The notes: a model not told the origin generated them from the letters alone. A stretch of 64,000 nt of DNA from Pseudomonas mandelii (GCF_006438925.1 NZ_RCZA01000002.1:571067-635066); one strand, 5' to 3'; shown: positions 6,031-15,695, counted from the stretch's first letter. Numbers and translations: made by a program.

Positions 6031-8724
6031 TCAGGCGATCGGGCCACGCGGATAGCGCTTGAGCTTTTCGATCAGCTCTACGCCGGGGATCGGACGGTCG
6101 AACAGGTAACCCTGGCCGACGTCGCAGCGGTGACGGCGCAGGAAAGCCAACTGCTCGGCAGTTTCGATGCCTTCAGCCACGACCTTGAGTTTCAGGTTGT
6201 GGGCCATGGCAATCACCGCGGAGGTGATTTCCATGTCGTCCTGGTTGTCGGGGATTTCGTGGATGAAGCTTCGATCAATCTTGATGATGTCGATCGGGAA
6301 TTTTTTCAAGTAACTGAGCGACGAGTAACCGGTGCCGAAGTCATCCATGGCCAGGGTCAGGCCCAGGCGCTTGAGCTGATCGAGCTGCAAGTGGGTGTCT
6401 TCGGTGGCTTCCAGCAGCAGGCCTTCGGTGAGTTCGAGTTCCAGCAGGTTTGCCGGCAGCGCTTCTTCTTTGAGGATGTTGGCGATGGACGACACCAGGT
6501 CCGGATCGGAGAACTGCTTGGGCGACAGGTTGATTGCCACCTGAAGATTGCCCAGGCCAGCGGCGGTCAGGTCTTTGCTCATGCGGCAGGCCTGGCGGGC
6601 GACCCATTTGCCGATGGGAATGATCAGGCCGGTTTCTTCGGCGACGCTGATGAACTGGTCCGGGCGGATCATGCCTTTTTCCGGATGGTTCCAGCGTAGC
6701 AGCGCTTCCATCCCCAACAGGCGACCGCTGCGCAGGCAGAGCTTGGGCTGGTAGAACACGTCCAGCTCGTTCTGGGCCAGGGCGCGGCGCAGGTTGTTTT
6801 CGACGAACAGTTTGTAGCTGGCTTCGGCGTTCAGCGCTTCGGTGAACACCTGGACCTGATGTTTGCCGTTGGCCTTGGCCTTGTGCAGGGCGAGGCCGGC
6901 GTTGCGCATCAGGGTTTGCGGATCGCGACCGTGCAACGGCGCGCAGGCCAGGCCCACGGAGCCGGTGACGCTGATCAGCTGGTTGTCGACGAACATCGGC
7001 TTGTCGAGGGTCGCCAACAATTGATTGGCAATCTGTTGGCCTGCACGCAGATCGGTGTCGTCCAGCAGTACGGCGAATTCGTTACTGGCGAACCGTGCCA
7101 GGCTGCCACTCGGGCTCAGGCTGTTGCGCAGGCGTCGGGCCAGGCTGATCAGCAGTTTGTCACCGGTCTGGTGGCCGAGGCTGTCGTTGATCCGCTTGAA
7201 GTTGTCGATGTCCACCAGCAACAGGCTGATCGGGGTATCGCTGTCTCGGGCGAAACGTTCATCGAGGTTGCGGATGAAGGCCGGGCGGTTGCCGAGGTTG
7301 GTCAGGTTATCGGTATAAGCCAGGCGCTCGATGCGCTGCTGAGCGAGCTTGGTCTGGGTGATGTCTTCGTAGATGCCGATGTAATGCGTCAGCTCGCGGT
7401 TGTCGCCGTAAACCTTGGAAATCGACAACTGTCCCCAGTAGGGTTCGAGGTTTTTACGGCGGCTTTTGAACTCACCCTGCCAGCTGTTGCTCTTGGCCAG
7501 TGCTGAGGGCGCGTCGAACAGCAGCTCGCTGAGGTTTTCCAGTGCCGGCAGTTCCGACAGCCGCTGGCCGTGGACTTCTTCGGTGGTGTACTGGGTGATC
7601 GCCGTGAAGCTCGGGTTGACGTATTCCACCACGCCATCGCAATTGACCAGCAAAAAGGCGTTGGCGCTTTGCTCGACCGCACGCTGGAACAGGTGCAGGG
7701 CGCTGGTGGCGGTGCGGCGGTTGTGGTTGTTGATGACTTGGGCAAACTGATCCGCCAACTCACCGGCGAAAGCAATTTCGTCCGATTGCCAGGCGCGGGG
7801 CGTACCGGTCTGCTCCAGGCAGAGTACGCCGACCACTTGGCCGTCGACGCGGATGCTGGCGTCGAGCATCGCATTCACATCGCGCGGGCGCAGGTGTTCG
7901 GCCATTTCCCGGGTGCGTGGGTCGCGCATGGCGTTGTGGGCGTCGATGGCGCGGCCGGTGTGCAAGGCGTCCAGGTAATCAGGGAAGAGACTGACGTTGA
8001 TCGGCTCTGGCAGCAGGTATTCCTGGCTGGCGCGGTGATAGGCCGAAATCGGCACGAGCAGTGAACCTTCGAGGTTCCACAGGCTGGCGCAGTCGATTTC
8101 GTAAATGTCACAGGCGCTGCGAGTGATCAGTTCAGCGGCTTCTTTCAGGGAGTTGTTGCTGCTGTAGCGCTGGCGGGTCAGCAGCAGGATCAAGTCTTGC
8201 TGGGCGCGCACCCGGTCCAGGTGCAGAAGCTGTTCCTGCTGGGCGCGCTGATTGAGTTCCAGGGCGATTTGCAGGCGAGAGTTCTGGGTTTCGAGGTCCA
8301 ACGCCGGCAGCAGTTGCTCGCCCTCGAACAGGCCGTCGACCACCAGCAGATAGCCGCGCAGCAGGTGTCGATTGTGTTGTTTGTAGGCTTCGCCCAGTTC
8401 CAGCAGGTTCAAGGAGCCTGCGGCGGTGTGCAGGGTGTAGCGGATCAGGTAATGCGGGCTTTCGCTGAGTTGTTGCTGAACCGTGTCATGCAGCTGATAG
8501 CGCGCTTCGGGCTCCATCAGGCTGGCGTAGGGCGAGCCGACCAGAGCGCAGAGCTCCACCGCCGGCAGGCCGAACTGTCGTTCGCAATTGGGATCGAGAA
8601 ATAGCAGCGCCCAGCTCGCTTCATTCAGCCGTTCGAAACGCAGCATGCCGAGCCGCGAGGGCACAGGCAACTGCGTCACTACCTCGGCCACCATACGGCT
8701 GGCGGCATCGGGTTGGCTCTTCAT
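6031..8724 (-). CDS. dipA: Cyclic-di-GMP phosphodiesterase with PAS-GAF-PAS-GGDEF-EAL domains (DipA-like)
   Basis: 897 residues, close to P. aeruginosa DipA (PA5017), and next to aceF as there. Order: N-terminal PAS-like region, GAF (about 170-330), PAS (about 345-460), GGDEF (about 470-625), EAL (about 645-890). The EAL part is complete: GMEALLRW, the NLSPKQF asparagine, ELTEGLLLE, DDFGTGYSSLSYL and EGIETAEQL. It should therefore hydrolyse c-di-GMP. The GGDEF site reads ASNEF (in RFASNEFAVLL), so cyclase activity is unlikely and a regulatory GTP-binding role is probable; DipA is known for this same degenerate motif. In P. aeruginosa it drives biofilm dispersion. No good Shine-Dalgarno sequence precedes the ATG at 8724, so the start is less certain than the rest. 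Confidence 0.9.
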   Translation of the reverse strand: MKSQPDAASRMVAEVVTQLPVPSRLGMLRFERLNEASWALLFLDPNCERQFGLPAVELCALVGSPYASLMEPEARYQLHDTVQQQLSESPHYLIRYTLHTAAGSLNLLELGEAYKQHNRHLLRGYLLVVDGLFEGEQLLPALDLETQNSRLQIALELNQRAQQEQLLHLDRVRAQQDLILLLTRQRYSSNNSLKEAAELITRSACDIYEIDCASLWNLEGSLLVPISAYHRASQEYLLPEPINVSLFPDYLDALHTGRAIDAHNAMRDPRTREMAEHLRPRDVNAMLDASIRVDGQVVGVLCLEQTGTPRAWQSDEIAFAGELADQFAQVINNHNRRTATSALHLFQRAVEQSANAFLLVNCDGVVEYVNPSFTAITQYTTEEVHGQRLSELPALENLSELLFDAPSALAKSNSWQGEFKSRRKNLEPYWGQLSISKVYGDNRELTHYIGIYEDITQTKLAQQRIERLAYTDNLTNLGNRPAFIRNLDERFARDSDTPISLLLVDIDNFKRINDSLGHQTGDKLLISLARRLRNSLSPSGSLARFASNEFAVLLDDTDLRAGQQIANQLLATLDKPMFVDNQLISVTGSVGLACAPLHGRDPQTLMRNAGLALHKAKANGKHQVQVFTEALNAEASYKLFVENNLRRALAQNELDVFYQPKLCLRSGRLLGMEALLRWNHPEKGMIRPDQFISVAEETGLIIPIGKWVARQACRMSKDLTAAGLGNLQVAINLSPKQFSDPDLVSSIANILKEEALPANLLELELTEGLLLEATEDTHLQLDQLKRLGLTLAMDDFGTGYSSLSYLKKFPIDIIKIDRSFIHEIPDNQDDMEITSAVIAMAHNLKLKVVAEGIETAEQLAFLRRHRCDVGQGYLFDRPIPGVELIEKLKRYPRGPIA

Positions 8725-8910
8725 ATGGAGGGAAACTCGCTTCGAATAGGCTGATCGCGCCGGGCTCTCGCCCTCTTTACTGTTACCTGCGGCAAGGTTG
8801 CATCATTGCGACACTGACTGACAAGAGACATGAAGGCCAAGTGCTATAAGAATATGTCGGCAGGCGCGAAGATTTCTCCAGCTAACGGCCGAAAGTAATG
8901 TTTTTGACCG

Positions 8911-9004
8911 AAAAGATCGCAGCCTGCGGCAGCTCCTACAAGGAAATGGTGTACACCCTGTAGGAGCTGCCGAAGGCTCGGGCCGCGTTCGGACGATCTT
9001 TTGC
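8911..9004. repeat. Chimeric REP doublet (type A with variant arm)
   Basis: The left arm AAAAGATCGCAGCCTGCGGC (8911-8940) is canonical type A. The right arm (8959-9004) carries an extra segment, CGGGCCGCGTTCGGAC, before GATCTTTT. The same variant arm occurs inverted at 63582-63625. The rest of the 8725-9008 gap holds nothing recognisable. Confidence 0.85.
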
Positions 9005-9008
9005 TTTT

Positions 9009-10415
9009 TTAACGCAAGGGGATACTGGTGGACTGCAAAAGCTTGCCATCGCGATCGTGAAAATTGATGCGAATCTGTTCGTTATCGACAGTCAGATGAG
9101 CAAAGTTGTCCTCGCTGACCACCTTGCTGGTCAGTCCATGCTGATAGTCGCCGACGGCTGTTCGCGCCAACGGTTTATCGAGGATGAAGGTGGATGCCTT
9201 GGCGTACGGCAGCAGCTTGCTGTTGCACAGCGGTGAAGAAACGATGGTGTGAACCTCGAAGTCCGGGTCCGCGCTATGAGTCAGGCGGCTGGTCAGGGAG
9301 CCATGGACATCGCCGGAAACGAAGAAGACGTTGTTGATACGGTGTGTACGAATGGTCTCCAGCAGCCGCAGACGTTGTTCGGGAAAGGCCTTCCACGCGT
9401 CATCGCCATGGGCTTTGCGGTCGGGGTAGAACATCACGCTGGTGACCACGAATTTGACCCTGGCCCGGCTGTGAATCAGCCATTTGCACAAGGCCTGTTC
9501 CTGCTCTTCGTCGAGGATGCGTCGATCATTGGCCGACAGGTTGCGTCGGGTTCGACTGTCAGTGACAAACCATTCGATATCGCCTTCGGCGAATTGATAC
9601 CAATAGTGTTCCAGTTTTCTATTTATTTGCCCGCTGGCAAGAAGTTCATGCGCCGGGCTATGACTGGCTTGATACAACTCATATGCCGTGATGGCGTTTT
9701 TGTATAAGTAGGCGTCGGCCTTACTTTTTTTGGCGGGCCAGTTGTCTTCAATTTCGTGATCATCGAGGATCATGTAAGTCGGCACGCCGGACATTAACTT
9801 TGCAATATTGGGTTGGGAAAAAGCTGCGCGGTACTTACTGAGTATCGCCTTGTATTCCCGGTCGGGAGCAATGATGTTCAGGTCATCGACATAGATTTGA
9901 TCACCGGTCATCAACATGGCGCTGATGGGCGGTTCGGCCTGCTGCGCCAGATTCGTGATCGAGGCGAAAATCCGGTCCCCCAGATGCGGTGCAGACGGGA
10001 CGCCAGCGGTCATGCGCAGGTAACGACATGAACCGACGATATAGGCCCGTGGAATCTTGGCTTTGCTGGACTGTGTGCGAAACCGGTAGATATCGCGCGG
10101 CCATTGCAGCGGCAGTTCCTGAACCGTTTCCACGGTGTGCACCGGGCTCATGGGGCTGAACCAGCCCGCCTGGTATTCGTACTCGGTATCGGCGGCAAGG
10201 TTGTTGAGTGCGATGACATCGGACATATCATGCAAGATCGTCAACTTTGCAAATACACCTTGGGACCATCGCTCTTCGCCGAGCCGGCGATAACGAATGC
10301 CTGCAAATACGGGTGCATTGTTTTGAAGTTTGCCGCGCAAGAAGATGCGTGCGTGGTTAGTTGTTGTGTGGCCAATAATAGGGCCGACAGTCGGTTTGAA
10401 CATGTTCGAATCCAT
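9009..10415 (-). CDS. PhoD-like metallophosphatase (alkaline phosphatase D family)
   Basis: 468 residues. Metal-binding motifs of the PhoD/calcineurin-like superfamily are visible: VGSCRY, MTGDQIYVDD, ILDDHEIEDNW and VSGDVHGSLTSR. PhoD-type enzymes hydrolyse phosphodiesters or monoesters, usually with Fe/Ca. Unlike exported PhoD there is no twin-arginine or Sec signal peptide at the N-terminus (MDSNMFKPTVGPIIGH), so this copy is probably cytoplasmic or exported another way. Start ATG 10415; ATG 10403 is an alternative, and neither has a strong ribosome binding site. Upstream lies an unusual cluster of TTAGTT/AACTAA half-sites. The true substrate is unknown. Confidence 0.8.
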   Translation of the reverse strand: MDSNMFKPTVGPIIGHTTTNHARIFLRGKLQNNAPVFAGIRYRRLGEERWSQGVFAKLTILHDMSDVIALNNLAADTEYEYQAGWFSPMSPVHTVETVQELPLQWPRDIYRFRTQSSKAKIPRAYIVGSCRYLRMTAGVPSAPHLGDRIFASITNLAQQAEPPISAMLMTGDQIYVDDLNIIAPDREYKAILSKYRAAFSQPNIAKLMSGVPTYMILDDHEIEDNWPAKKSKADAYLYKNAITAYELYQASHSPAHELLASGQINRKLEHYWYQFAEGDIEWFVTDSRTRRNLSANDRRILDEEQEQALCKWLIHSRARVKFVVTSVMFYPDRKAHGDDAWKAFPEQRLRLLETIRTHRINNVFFVSGDVHGSLTSRLTHSADPDFEVHTIVSSPLCNSKLLPYAKASTFILDKPLARTAVGDYQHGLTSKVVSEDNFAHLTVDNEQIRINFHDRDGKLLQSTSIPLR

Positions 10416-10428
10416 TCGAAGTAATGCT

Positions 10429-10487
10429 AACTAAGCAAAATAAGTTGATGAGGGTTCTGGTGATAATTAGTTGAACTAAGCTTAGTT
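10429..10487 (-). promoter_or_regulatory. Cluster of AACTAA/TTAGTT half-sites upstream of the PhoD-like gene
   Basis: AACTAA occurs at 10429-10434 and 10474-10479, and TTAGTT at 10467-10472 and 10482-10487. Together they make TTAGTTGAACTAA and the perfect 14-base palindrome AACTAAGCTTAGTT (10474-10487). They lie 14-72 bases before the start codon, where an operator would be expected. No regulator is assigned. Confidence 0.4.
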
Positions 10488-10584
10488 ATTGGTTCGCAAA
10501 AAATATCGAGAAGAAGTGGACTGGGGTTGTGGGCGACGTAAGCCGAGAATGTAGGAAAGGGGCGTTGGGTGACTTTCTTCCAGG

Positions 10585-10614
10585 CAAAAAAAGCCCCGCC
10601 AAACTGGCGGGGTT
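10585..10614 (-). terminator. Terminator of aceE-aceF
   Basis: On the minus strand a stem CCCCGCC...GGCGGGG (10594-10600 with 10606-10612) is followed by a run of seven T (10586-10592). A second GC-rich hairpin (10655-10662 with 10669-10676) lies between it and the aceF stop. Confidence 0.88.
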
Positions 10615-10684
10615 GAGGTACGAGCGTGGCGCTCGGAAAACGTGGAACGCGACGGGCCCTCCGGTGAAGGAGGGCCGATCGGTG

Positions 10685-12655
10685 TTACAGCAGGATGGTG
10701 CGGATGTCCGCCAGCAGATCGCTCAGACGCTTGGTGAAGCGTGCAGCAGCGGCGCCGTTGATCACACGGTGATCGTAGGACAGCGACAGTGGCAGCATCA
10801 GCTTCGGCTGGAAGGCTTTGCCGTCCCAGACTGGCTGAATGGTTGCCTTGGAAACACCGAGAATCGCCACTTCCGGCGCGTTGACGATCGGCGTGAAGCC
10901 GGTGCCGCCAATGTGGCCGAGGCTGGAAATGGTGAAGCAGGCGCCTTGCATGTCGTCAGCGGTGAGCTTTTTGTCACGGGCTTTGGCGGCCAGTACGGCG
11001 GCTTCGGCTGCCAGTTGCAACAGGCTCTTCTGGTCGACGTTCTTGATGACCGGTACCAGCAGGCCTTCAGGGGTGTCGACGGCGAAGCCGATGTTCACGT
11101 ATTTCTTGCGGATGATCGCCTTGCCGCTGGGTGCCAGCGAACTGTTGAAGTCCGGCAGTTCCTTGAGCAGGTGCGCGCAGGATTTGAGCAGCAGCGGCAG
11201 GATGGTCAGCTTGACGCCAGCCTTCTCTGCAACGGCTTTCTGAGCGATACGGAACGCTTCCAGGTCGGTGATATCAGCCGAATCGAACTGAGTCACGTGC
11301 GGAATGTTCAACCAGCTGCGGTGCAGACTCGACGCGCCGATTTGCATCAGGCGGGTCATCGGCACTTCTTCGGTTTCACCGAAGCGGCTGAAGTCCACAA
11401 CCGGAATCGGCGGGATGCCCGCGCCGCCAGTTGCGCCAGCAGCAGCGGCCGGTGCTTCCTTGGCCTTCTGCATCATGGCTTTGACGTAAACCTGCACGTC
11501 TTCTTTCAGGATGCGACCGTGCGGACCACTGGCGCCGACGGCGTTCAGCTCGACGCCGAACTCGCGAGCCAGTTGGCGTACAGCCGGGCCAGCATGAACC
11601 TTGGCGCCCGGCTTGGCCGGTGCAGCAGCCGGTGCGGCCGGTGCCGGAGCGGCGGCTGCAGGAGCAGCTTCAGCCTTGGCAGCCGCAGGTGCTGGTGCAG
11701 CAGCGGCCGGAGCCTTGGCAGCAGCAGGCGCAGCGCCTTTGACTTTCAGCTTCAGGATCAGGTCGCCGGTACCGACTTCGTCATCCAGCTTGACGGAAAC
11801 GCTTTCCACCACGCCAGCGGCAGGCGATGGAATTTCCATGCTCGCCTTGTCGGATTCCAGGGTGATCAGCGACTGGTCGGCTTCAACGGTGTCGCCGGCC
11901 TTGACCAGGACTTCGATGATCTTGGCCTTGCCTGCCGAGCCGATGTCCGGGACGTGAATGTCCTGAACGCTGTCAGCAACCGGTGCAGCTGGAGCCGCAG
12001 CGGCTGGCGCTGGAGCAGCGGCAGCAGGCGCAGCAGCCTGGGCTGGCGCGGCAGCAGCAGGGGCCGCAGCACCCGCCACTTCCAGATCCAGAATCAGGTC
12101 GCCAGTGCCGACTTCGTCGTTGAGCTTGACGCTGATGCTCTTGACCACGCCAGCGGCAGGCGATGGGATTTCCATGCTGGCCTTGTCGGATTCCAGGGTG
12201 ATCAGCGATTGATCAGCCTCGACGGTGTCGCCGACCTTGACCTGGATCTCGATGATCTGGGCCTTGCCCGACGAACCGATGTCCGGCACGTGCACTTGCT
12301 GGACGCTGGCGGCAGCTGGAGCTGCGGCCGGTGCAGCTGCTGCCGGAGCAGGAGCAGCAGCCGGTTTCGCTTCAGCCTTTGGCGCCTGCGCAGCGGCAGC
12401 CGCAGGGGCCGCAGCAGCGGCACCTTCGACTTCCAGCTCCAGCAGTTCGTCGCCTTCTTTCAGGCGATCGCCCAGCTTCACTTTAATGCTCTTGACGATG
12501 CCGGCCTTGGGCGCAGGAATTTCCATGCTCGCCTTGTCCGACTCAAGCGTCAGGATGCTCTGGTCGGCTTCCACACGGTCGCCGACCTTCACAAATAGTT
12601 CGATTACTTCACCTTCACCGCTGCCGATGTCAGGTACGCGAATGAGTTCGCTCAC
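10685..12655 (-). CDS. aceF: Dihydrolipoamide acetyltransferase, E2 of pyruvate dehydrogenase
   Basis: 656 residues with three N-terminal lipoyl domains; the lipoylated lysines are Lys41, Lys158 and Lys270, each in ESDKASMEIP. Long Ala/Pro linkers join them. The E1/E3-binding domain follows at about 353-390 (AGPAVRQLAREFGVEL), then the catalytic domain, with active-site His629 in SYDHRVING. It transfers the acetyl group from E1 to CoA and forms the core of the complex. The start is GTG at 12655 with GAGGAGA upstream, 11 bases after the aceE stop, so the two are one operon. Three lipoyl domains is the fluorescens/Azotobacter form. Confidence 0.97.
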   Translation of the reverse strand: MSELIRVPDIGSGEGEVIELFVKVGDRVEADQSILTLESDKASMEIPAPKAGIVKSIKVKLGDRLKEGDELLELEVEGAAAAAPAAAAAQAPKAEAKPAAAPAPAAAAPAAAPAAASVQQVHVPDIGSSGKAQIIEIQVKVGDTVEADQSLITLESDKASMEIPSPAAGVVKSISVKLNDEVGTGDLILDLEVAGAAAPAAAAPAQAAAPAAAAPAPAAAAPAAPVADSVQDIHVPDIGSAGKAKIIEVLVKAGDTVEADQSLITLESDKASMEIPSPAAGVVESVSVKLDDEVGTGDLILKLKVKGAAPAAAKAPAAAAPAPAAAKAEAAPAAAAPAPAAPAAAPAKPGAKVHAGPAVRQLAREFGVELNAVGASGPHGRILKEDVQVYVKAMMQKAKEAPAAAAGATGGAGIPPIPVVDFSRFGETEEVPMTRLMQIGASSLHRSWLNIPHVTQFDSADITDLEAFRIAQKAVAEKAGVKLTILPLLLKSCAHLLKELPDFNSSLAPSGKAIIRKKYVNIGFAVDTPEGLLVPVIKNVDQKSLLQLAAEAAVLAAKARDKKLTADDMQGACFTISSLGHIGGTGFTPIVNAPEVAILGVSKATIQPVWDGKAFQPKLMLPLSLSYDHRVINGAAAARFTKRLSDLLADIRTILL

Positions 12656-12666
12656 AGAGTGTCTCC

Positions 12667-15312
12667 TCAGCAGTCCAGTGGGTTGCGTTTTTCCGGGTTG
12701 ATCCCGAACTTGGCGATGGCTTCAGCCACCACTTTAGGTTCGATATCACCACGGTCAGCCAAGGCTTCCAGGGCTGCCAACACCACGAAATGACGGTCGA
12801 CTTCGAAGAAGTGACGCAGCTTCTTGCGGCTGTCACTGCGGCCGAAACCGTCGGTGCCCAGGACTTTGAATTCCTTGGACGGGACCCACTGACGAATTTG
12901 CTCAGCGAACAGCTTCATGTAGTCGGTAGACGCGATGACCGGACCTTGACGGCCGTTCAGGCACTCTTCGACATAGCTCAGTTTAGGCTTCTGGCCCGGG
13001 TGCAGACGGTTGCTGCGCTCTACGGCCAGGCCGTCGCGACGCAGTTCGTTGAAGCTGGTAACGCTCCACACGTCAGCGCCGACGTTGAACTGTTCACGCA
13101 GGATTTTCGCCGCTTCGCGAACTTCGCGCAGGATGGTGCCGGAGCCCATCAGCTGAACGTGGTGCGCTGCTTCGCGGGTGTCTTCCTCGAGCAGGTACAT
13201 GCCCTTGATGATGCCTTCCTCGACACCGGCCGGCATGGCTGGTTGCTGGTAAGACTCGTTCATCACGGTGATGTAGTAGAAAACGTCCTGCTGCTGTTCG
13301 GTCATCTTCTTCATGCCGTCCTGAATGATCACCGCCAGCTCATAGCCGTAGGTTGGATCAAAGGTGCGGCAGTTCGGGATGGTGGCAGCCAGGATGTGGC
13401 TGTGACCGTCTTCGTGTTGCAGGCCTTCGCCGTTCAGCGTGGTCCGGCCGGCGGTGCCGCCGATCAGGAAGCCACGGGTACGGCTGTCGCCAGCGGCCCA
13501 GGCGAGGTCGCCGATACGCTGGAAGCCGAACATCGAGTAGAAGATGTAGAACGGCAGCATTGGCTGGTTGTGGCTGGAGTACGAAGTACCGGCAGCGATG
13601 AAGGAGCTCATGGCGCCCGCTTCGTTGATGCCTTCTTCGAGGATCTGGCCCTTCTTGTCTTCTTTGTAGAACATCACCTGGTCTTTATCGACTGGCTCGT
13701 AGAGCTGGCCGACGGACGAGTAGATGCCCAACTGACGGAACATGCCTTCCATACCGAAGGTGCGGGCTTCGTCCGGGATGATCGGAACGATGCGCGAGCC
13801 GATTTCCTTGTCCTTGACCAGTTGCGCGAGGATCCGCACGAACGCCATGGTGGTGGAAATCTCACGGTCACCCGAGCCGTCCAGAATAGCCTTGAGGGTA
13901 TCCAGTGGTGGCGTCGGGATGTCGAAGCTCTTGGCGCGGCGCTGTGGCACGAAACCGCCCAGTGCAGTGCGGCGCTCGCTCAGGTAGCGGGCTTCGGCGC
14001 TGTTGGGTTCTGGTTTGAAGAACGGCAGGTTTTCCAGCTCTTCGTCTTTGACCGGAATGTCGAAACGATCGCGGAACAGTTTCAGGCTTTCAACATCAAC
14101 CTTCTTGGTGTTGTGCGCGGTGTTCTTCGCTTCGCCGGCACCGGTGCCATAACCTTTGATGGTCTTGGCCAGGATGACGGTCGGTTGTTCTTTGTGGTTG
14201 ACCGCTTCGTGGTACGCCGCGTAGACCTTGTACGGGTCGTGGCCGCCACGGTTGAGTTTCCAGATCTCGTCGTCGGACAAGTCTTCAACCATCGCCTTGA
14301 GTTCTGGCGAGTTGAAGAAGTGTTCACGCACGAACGCGCCGTCTTTGGCTTTGTAGTTCTGGTACTCGCCGTCGATGACTTCGTCCATACGACGTTGCAG
14401 GATACCGTCGACGTCTTTGGCCAGCAGTGGGTCCCAGAAACGGCCCCAGATGACTTTGGTCACGTTCCACTGAGCACCGCGGAACACGCCTTCGAGTTCC
14501 TGGATGATCTTGCCGTTGCCGCGAACCGGGCCATCAAGGCGCTGCAGGTTGCAGTTAATAACGAAGATCAGGTTGTCGAGCTTCTCGCGGCCAGCCAGCG
14601 AGATCGCGCCCAGGGATTCTGGCTCGTCGCACTCGCCGTCGCCCAGGAAGCACCAGACTTTTTGCTTGCCTTCAGGGATGAAGCCACGGGCTTCCAGGTA
14701 CTTCATGAAGCGTGCCTGGTAGATCGCCTGGATCGGGCCCAGACCCATGGATACAGTCGGGAACTGCCAGAAATCAGGCATCAGCCACGGGTGCGGGTAG
14801 GACGACAGGCCCTGACCGTCCACTTCCTGACGGAAGTTGTTCATCTGGTCTTCGGTGATGCGGCCTTCCATGAACGCACGGGCGTAAACGCCTGGCGAGG
14901 TGTGACCCTGGAAGTAGATCAGGTCGCCGCCGTGTTCGTCGGTCGGGGCCTGGAAGAAATAGTTGAAGCCGATGTCGTACAGGGTTGCGCTGGAGGCGAA
15001 GCTGGAGATGTGACCGCCCAGGTCAGAATCTTTCAGGTTCGTACGCATCACCATGGCCATCGCGTTCCAGCGTACCAACGAGCGAATGCGGCGTTCCATG
15101 AACAGGTCGCCAGGCATGCGTGCTTCGTGGGTAACGGGAATGGTGTTGCGGTATGGCGTGGTGATGGCGTAAGGCAATTGCGAACCGCTACGGGTTGCGA
15201 GTTCGCCCATACGGGTCATCAGATAGTGAGCGCGGTCTTCGCCTTCTTTGTCGAGAACCGATTCCAGGGCGTCCAGCCATTCCTGGGTTTCGACGGGATC
15301 GAGGTCTTGCAT
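12667..15312 (-). CDS. aceE: Pyruvate dehydrogenase E1 component (homodimeric type)
   Basis: 881 residues, normal for AceE. Visible motifs: GHTSPGVYARAF and the ThDP-binding GDGECDEPES...INCNLQRLDGPVRG (GDG...N pattern), plus the C-terminal transketolase half (GFGRSDSRKKLRHFF). It decarboxylates pyruvate and passes the acetyl group to AceF. The ATG at 15312 is preceded by GGAG. A pair of TNGTNNNACNA operator-like sites lies 112-176 bases upstream. It is divergent from glnE. Confidence 0.98.
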   Translation of the reverse strand: MQDLDPVETQEWLDALESVLDKEGEDRAHYLMTRMGELATRSGSQLPYAITTPYRNTIPVTHEARMPGDLFMERRIRSLVRWNAMAMVMRTNLKDSDLGGHISSFASSATLYDIGFNYFFQAPTDEHGGDLIYFQGHTSPGVYARAFMEGRITEDQMNNFRQEVDGQGLSSYPHPWLMPDFWQFPTVSMGLGPIQAIYQARFMKYLEARGFIPEGKQKVWCFLGDGECDEPESLGAISLAGREKLDNLIFVINCNLQRLDGPVRGNGKIIQELEGVFRGAQWNVTKVIWGRFWDPLLAKDVDGILQRRMDEVIDGEYQNYKAKDGAFVREHFFNSPELKAMVEDLSDDEIWKLNRGGHDPYKVYAAYHEAVNHKEQPTVILAKTIKGYGTGAGEAKNTAHNTKKVDVESLKLFRDRFDIPVKDEELENLPFFKPEPNSAEARYLSERRTALGGFVPQRRAKSFDIPTPPLDTLKAILDGSGDREISTTMAFVRILAQLVKDKEIGSRIVPIIPDEARTFGMEGMFRQLGIYSSVGQLYEPVDKDQVMFYKEDKKGQILEEGINEAGAMSSFIAAGTSYSSHNQPMLPFYIFYSMFGFQRIGDLAWAAGDSRTRGFLIGGTAGRTTLNGEGLQHEDGHSHILAATIPNCRTFDPTYGYELAVIIQDGMKKMTEQQQDVFYYITVMNESYQQPAMPAGVEEGIIKGMYLLEEDTREAAHHVQLMGSGTILREVREAAKILREQFNVGADVWSVTSFNELRRDGLAVERSNRLHPGQKPKLSYVEECLNGRQGPVIASTDYMKLFAEQIRQWVPSKEFKVLGTDGFGRSDSRKKLRHFFEVDRHFVVLAALEALADRGDIEPKVVAEAIAKFGINPEKRNPLDC

Positions 15313-15423
15313 GGCTTGCTCCAGGGCGGAAAGGCTTCCAGAATCGGTTGCCTGAGTTTGCGACTGGCCTTGTGGGCAGACGATATAAATTCTTGGATTG
15401 CCGAGAGGTTGTTCCGGCGGCGT

Positions 15424-15488
15424 GTAGTTTTACTACAAATCATCGGGCATTTCAGCCTTTCGAATGTATATACGAGTAGTAAAACTAC
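15424..15488 (-). promoter_or_regulatory. Two GntR/FadR-type operator-like sites upstream of aceE
   Basis: GTAGTTTTACTAC at 15424-15436 and its exact reverse complement GTAGTAAAACTAC at 15476-15488 each match the TNGTNNNACNA consensus known for FadR-subfamily GntR regulators, such as PdhR and LldR. Their centres are 52 bp apart, about five helical turns, so both face the same side. An AT-rich GTATATACAT lies between them and may hold the -10 region of aceE. The remainder of the 15313-15695 gap shows no gene. Confidence 0.55.
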
Positions 15489-15695
15489 AGATGAGCGGCT
15501 TGTGGCCTCCAGCTGCGTTGTGAGAATAATCGTTAAGGTTGGTCTTTTGCCAACCAGAAAAGGTGAAAGCTTGATGCTGTCTGCCAAAAATAAAGAAATT
15601 TCAGCTATTTCTAACCTTTGTTCGACAGTCGATCACGTAGTGCATTCTCGCGAATCACTACATGCAGCCCTCTACACGCCGATCAAGGATAGACC

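Noticed and set aside
10529..12598. Long plus-strand frame opposite aceF, with Ser/Arg-rich repeats
   Set aside because: The repeats are the complement of the Ala/Pro linkers of AceF; not a real gene.
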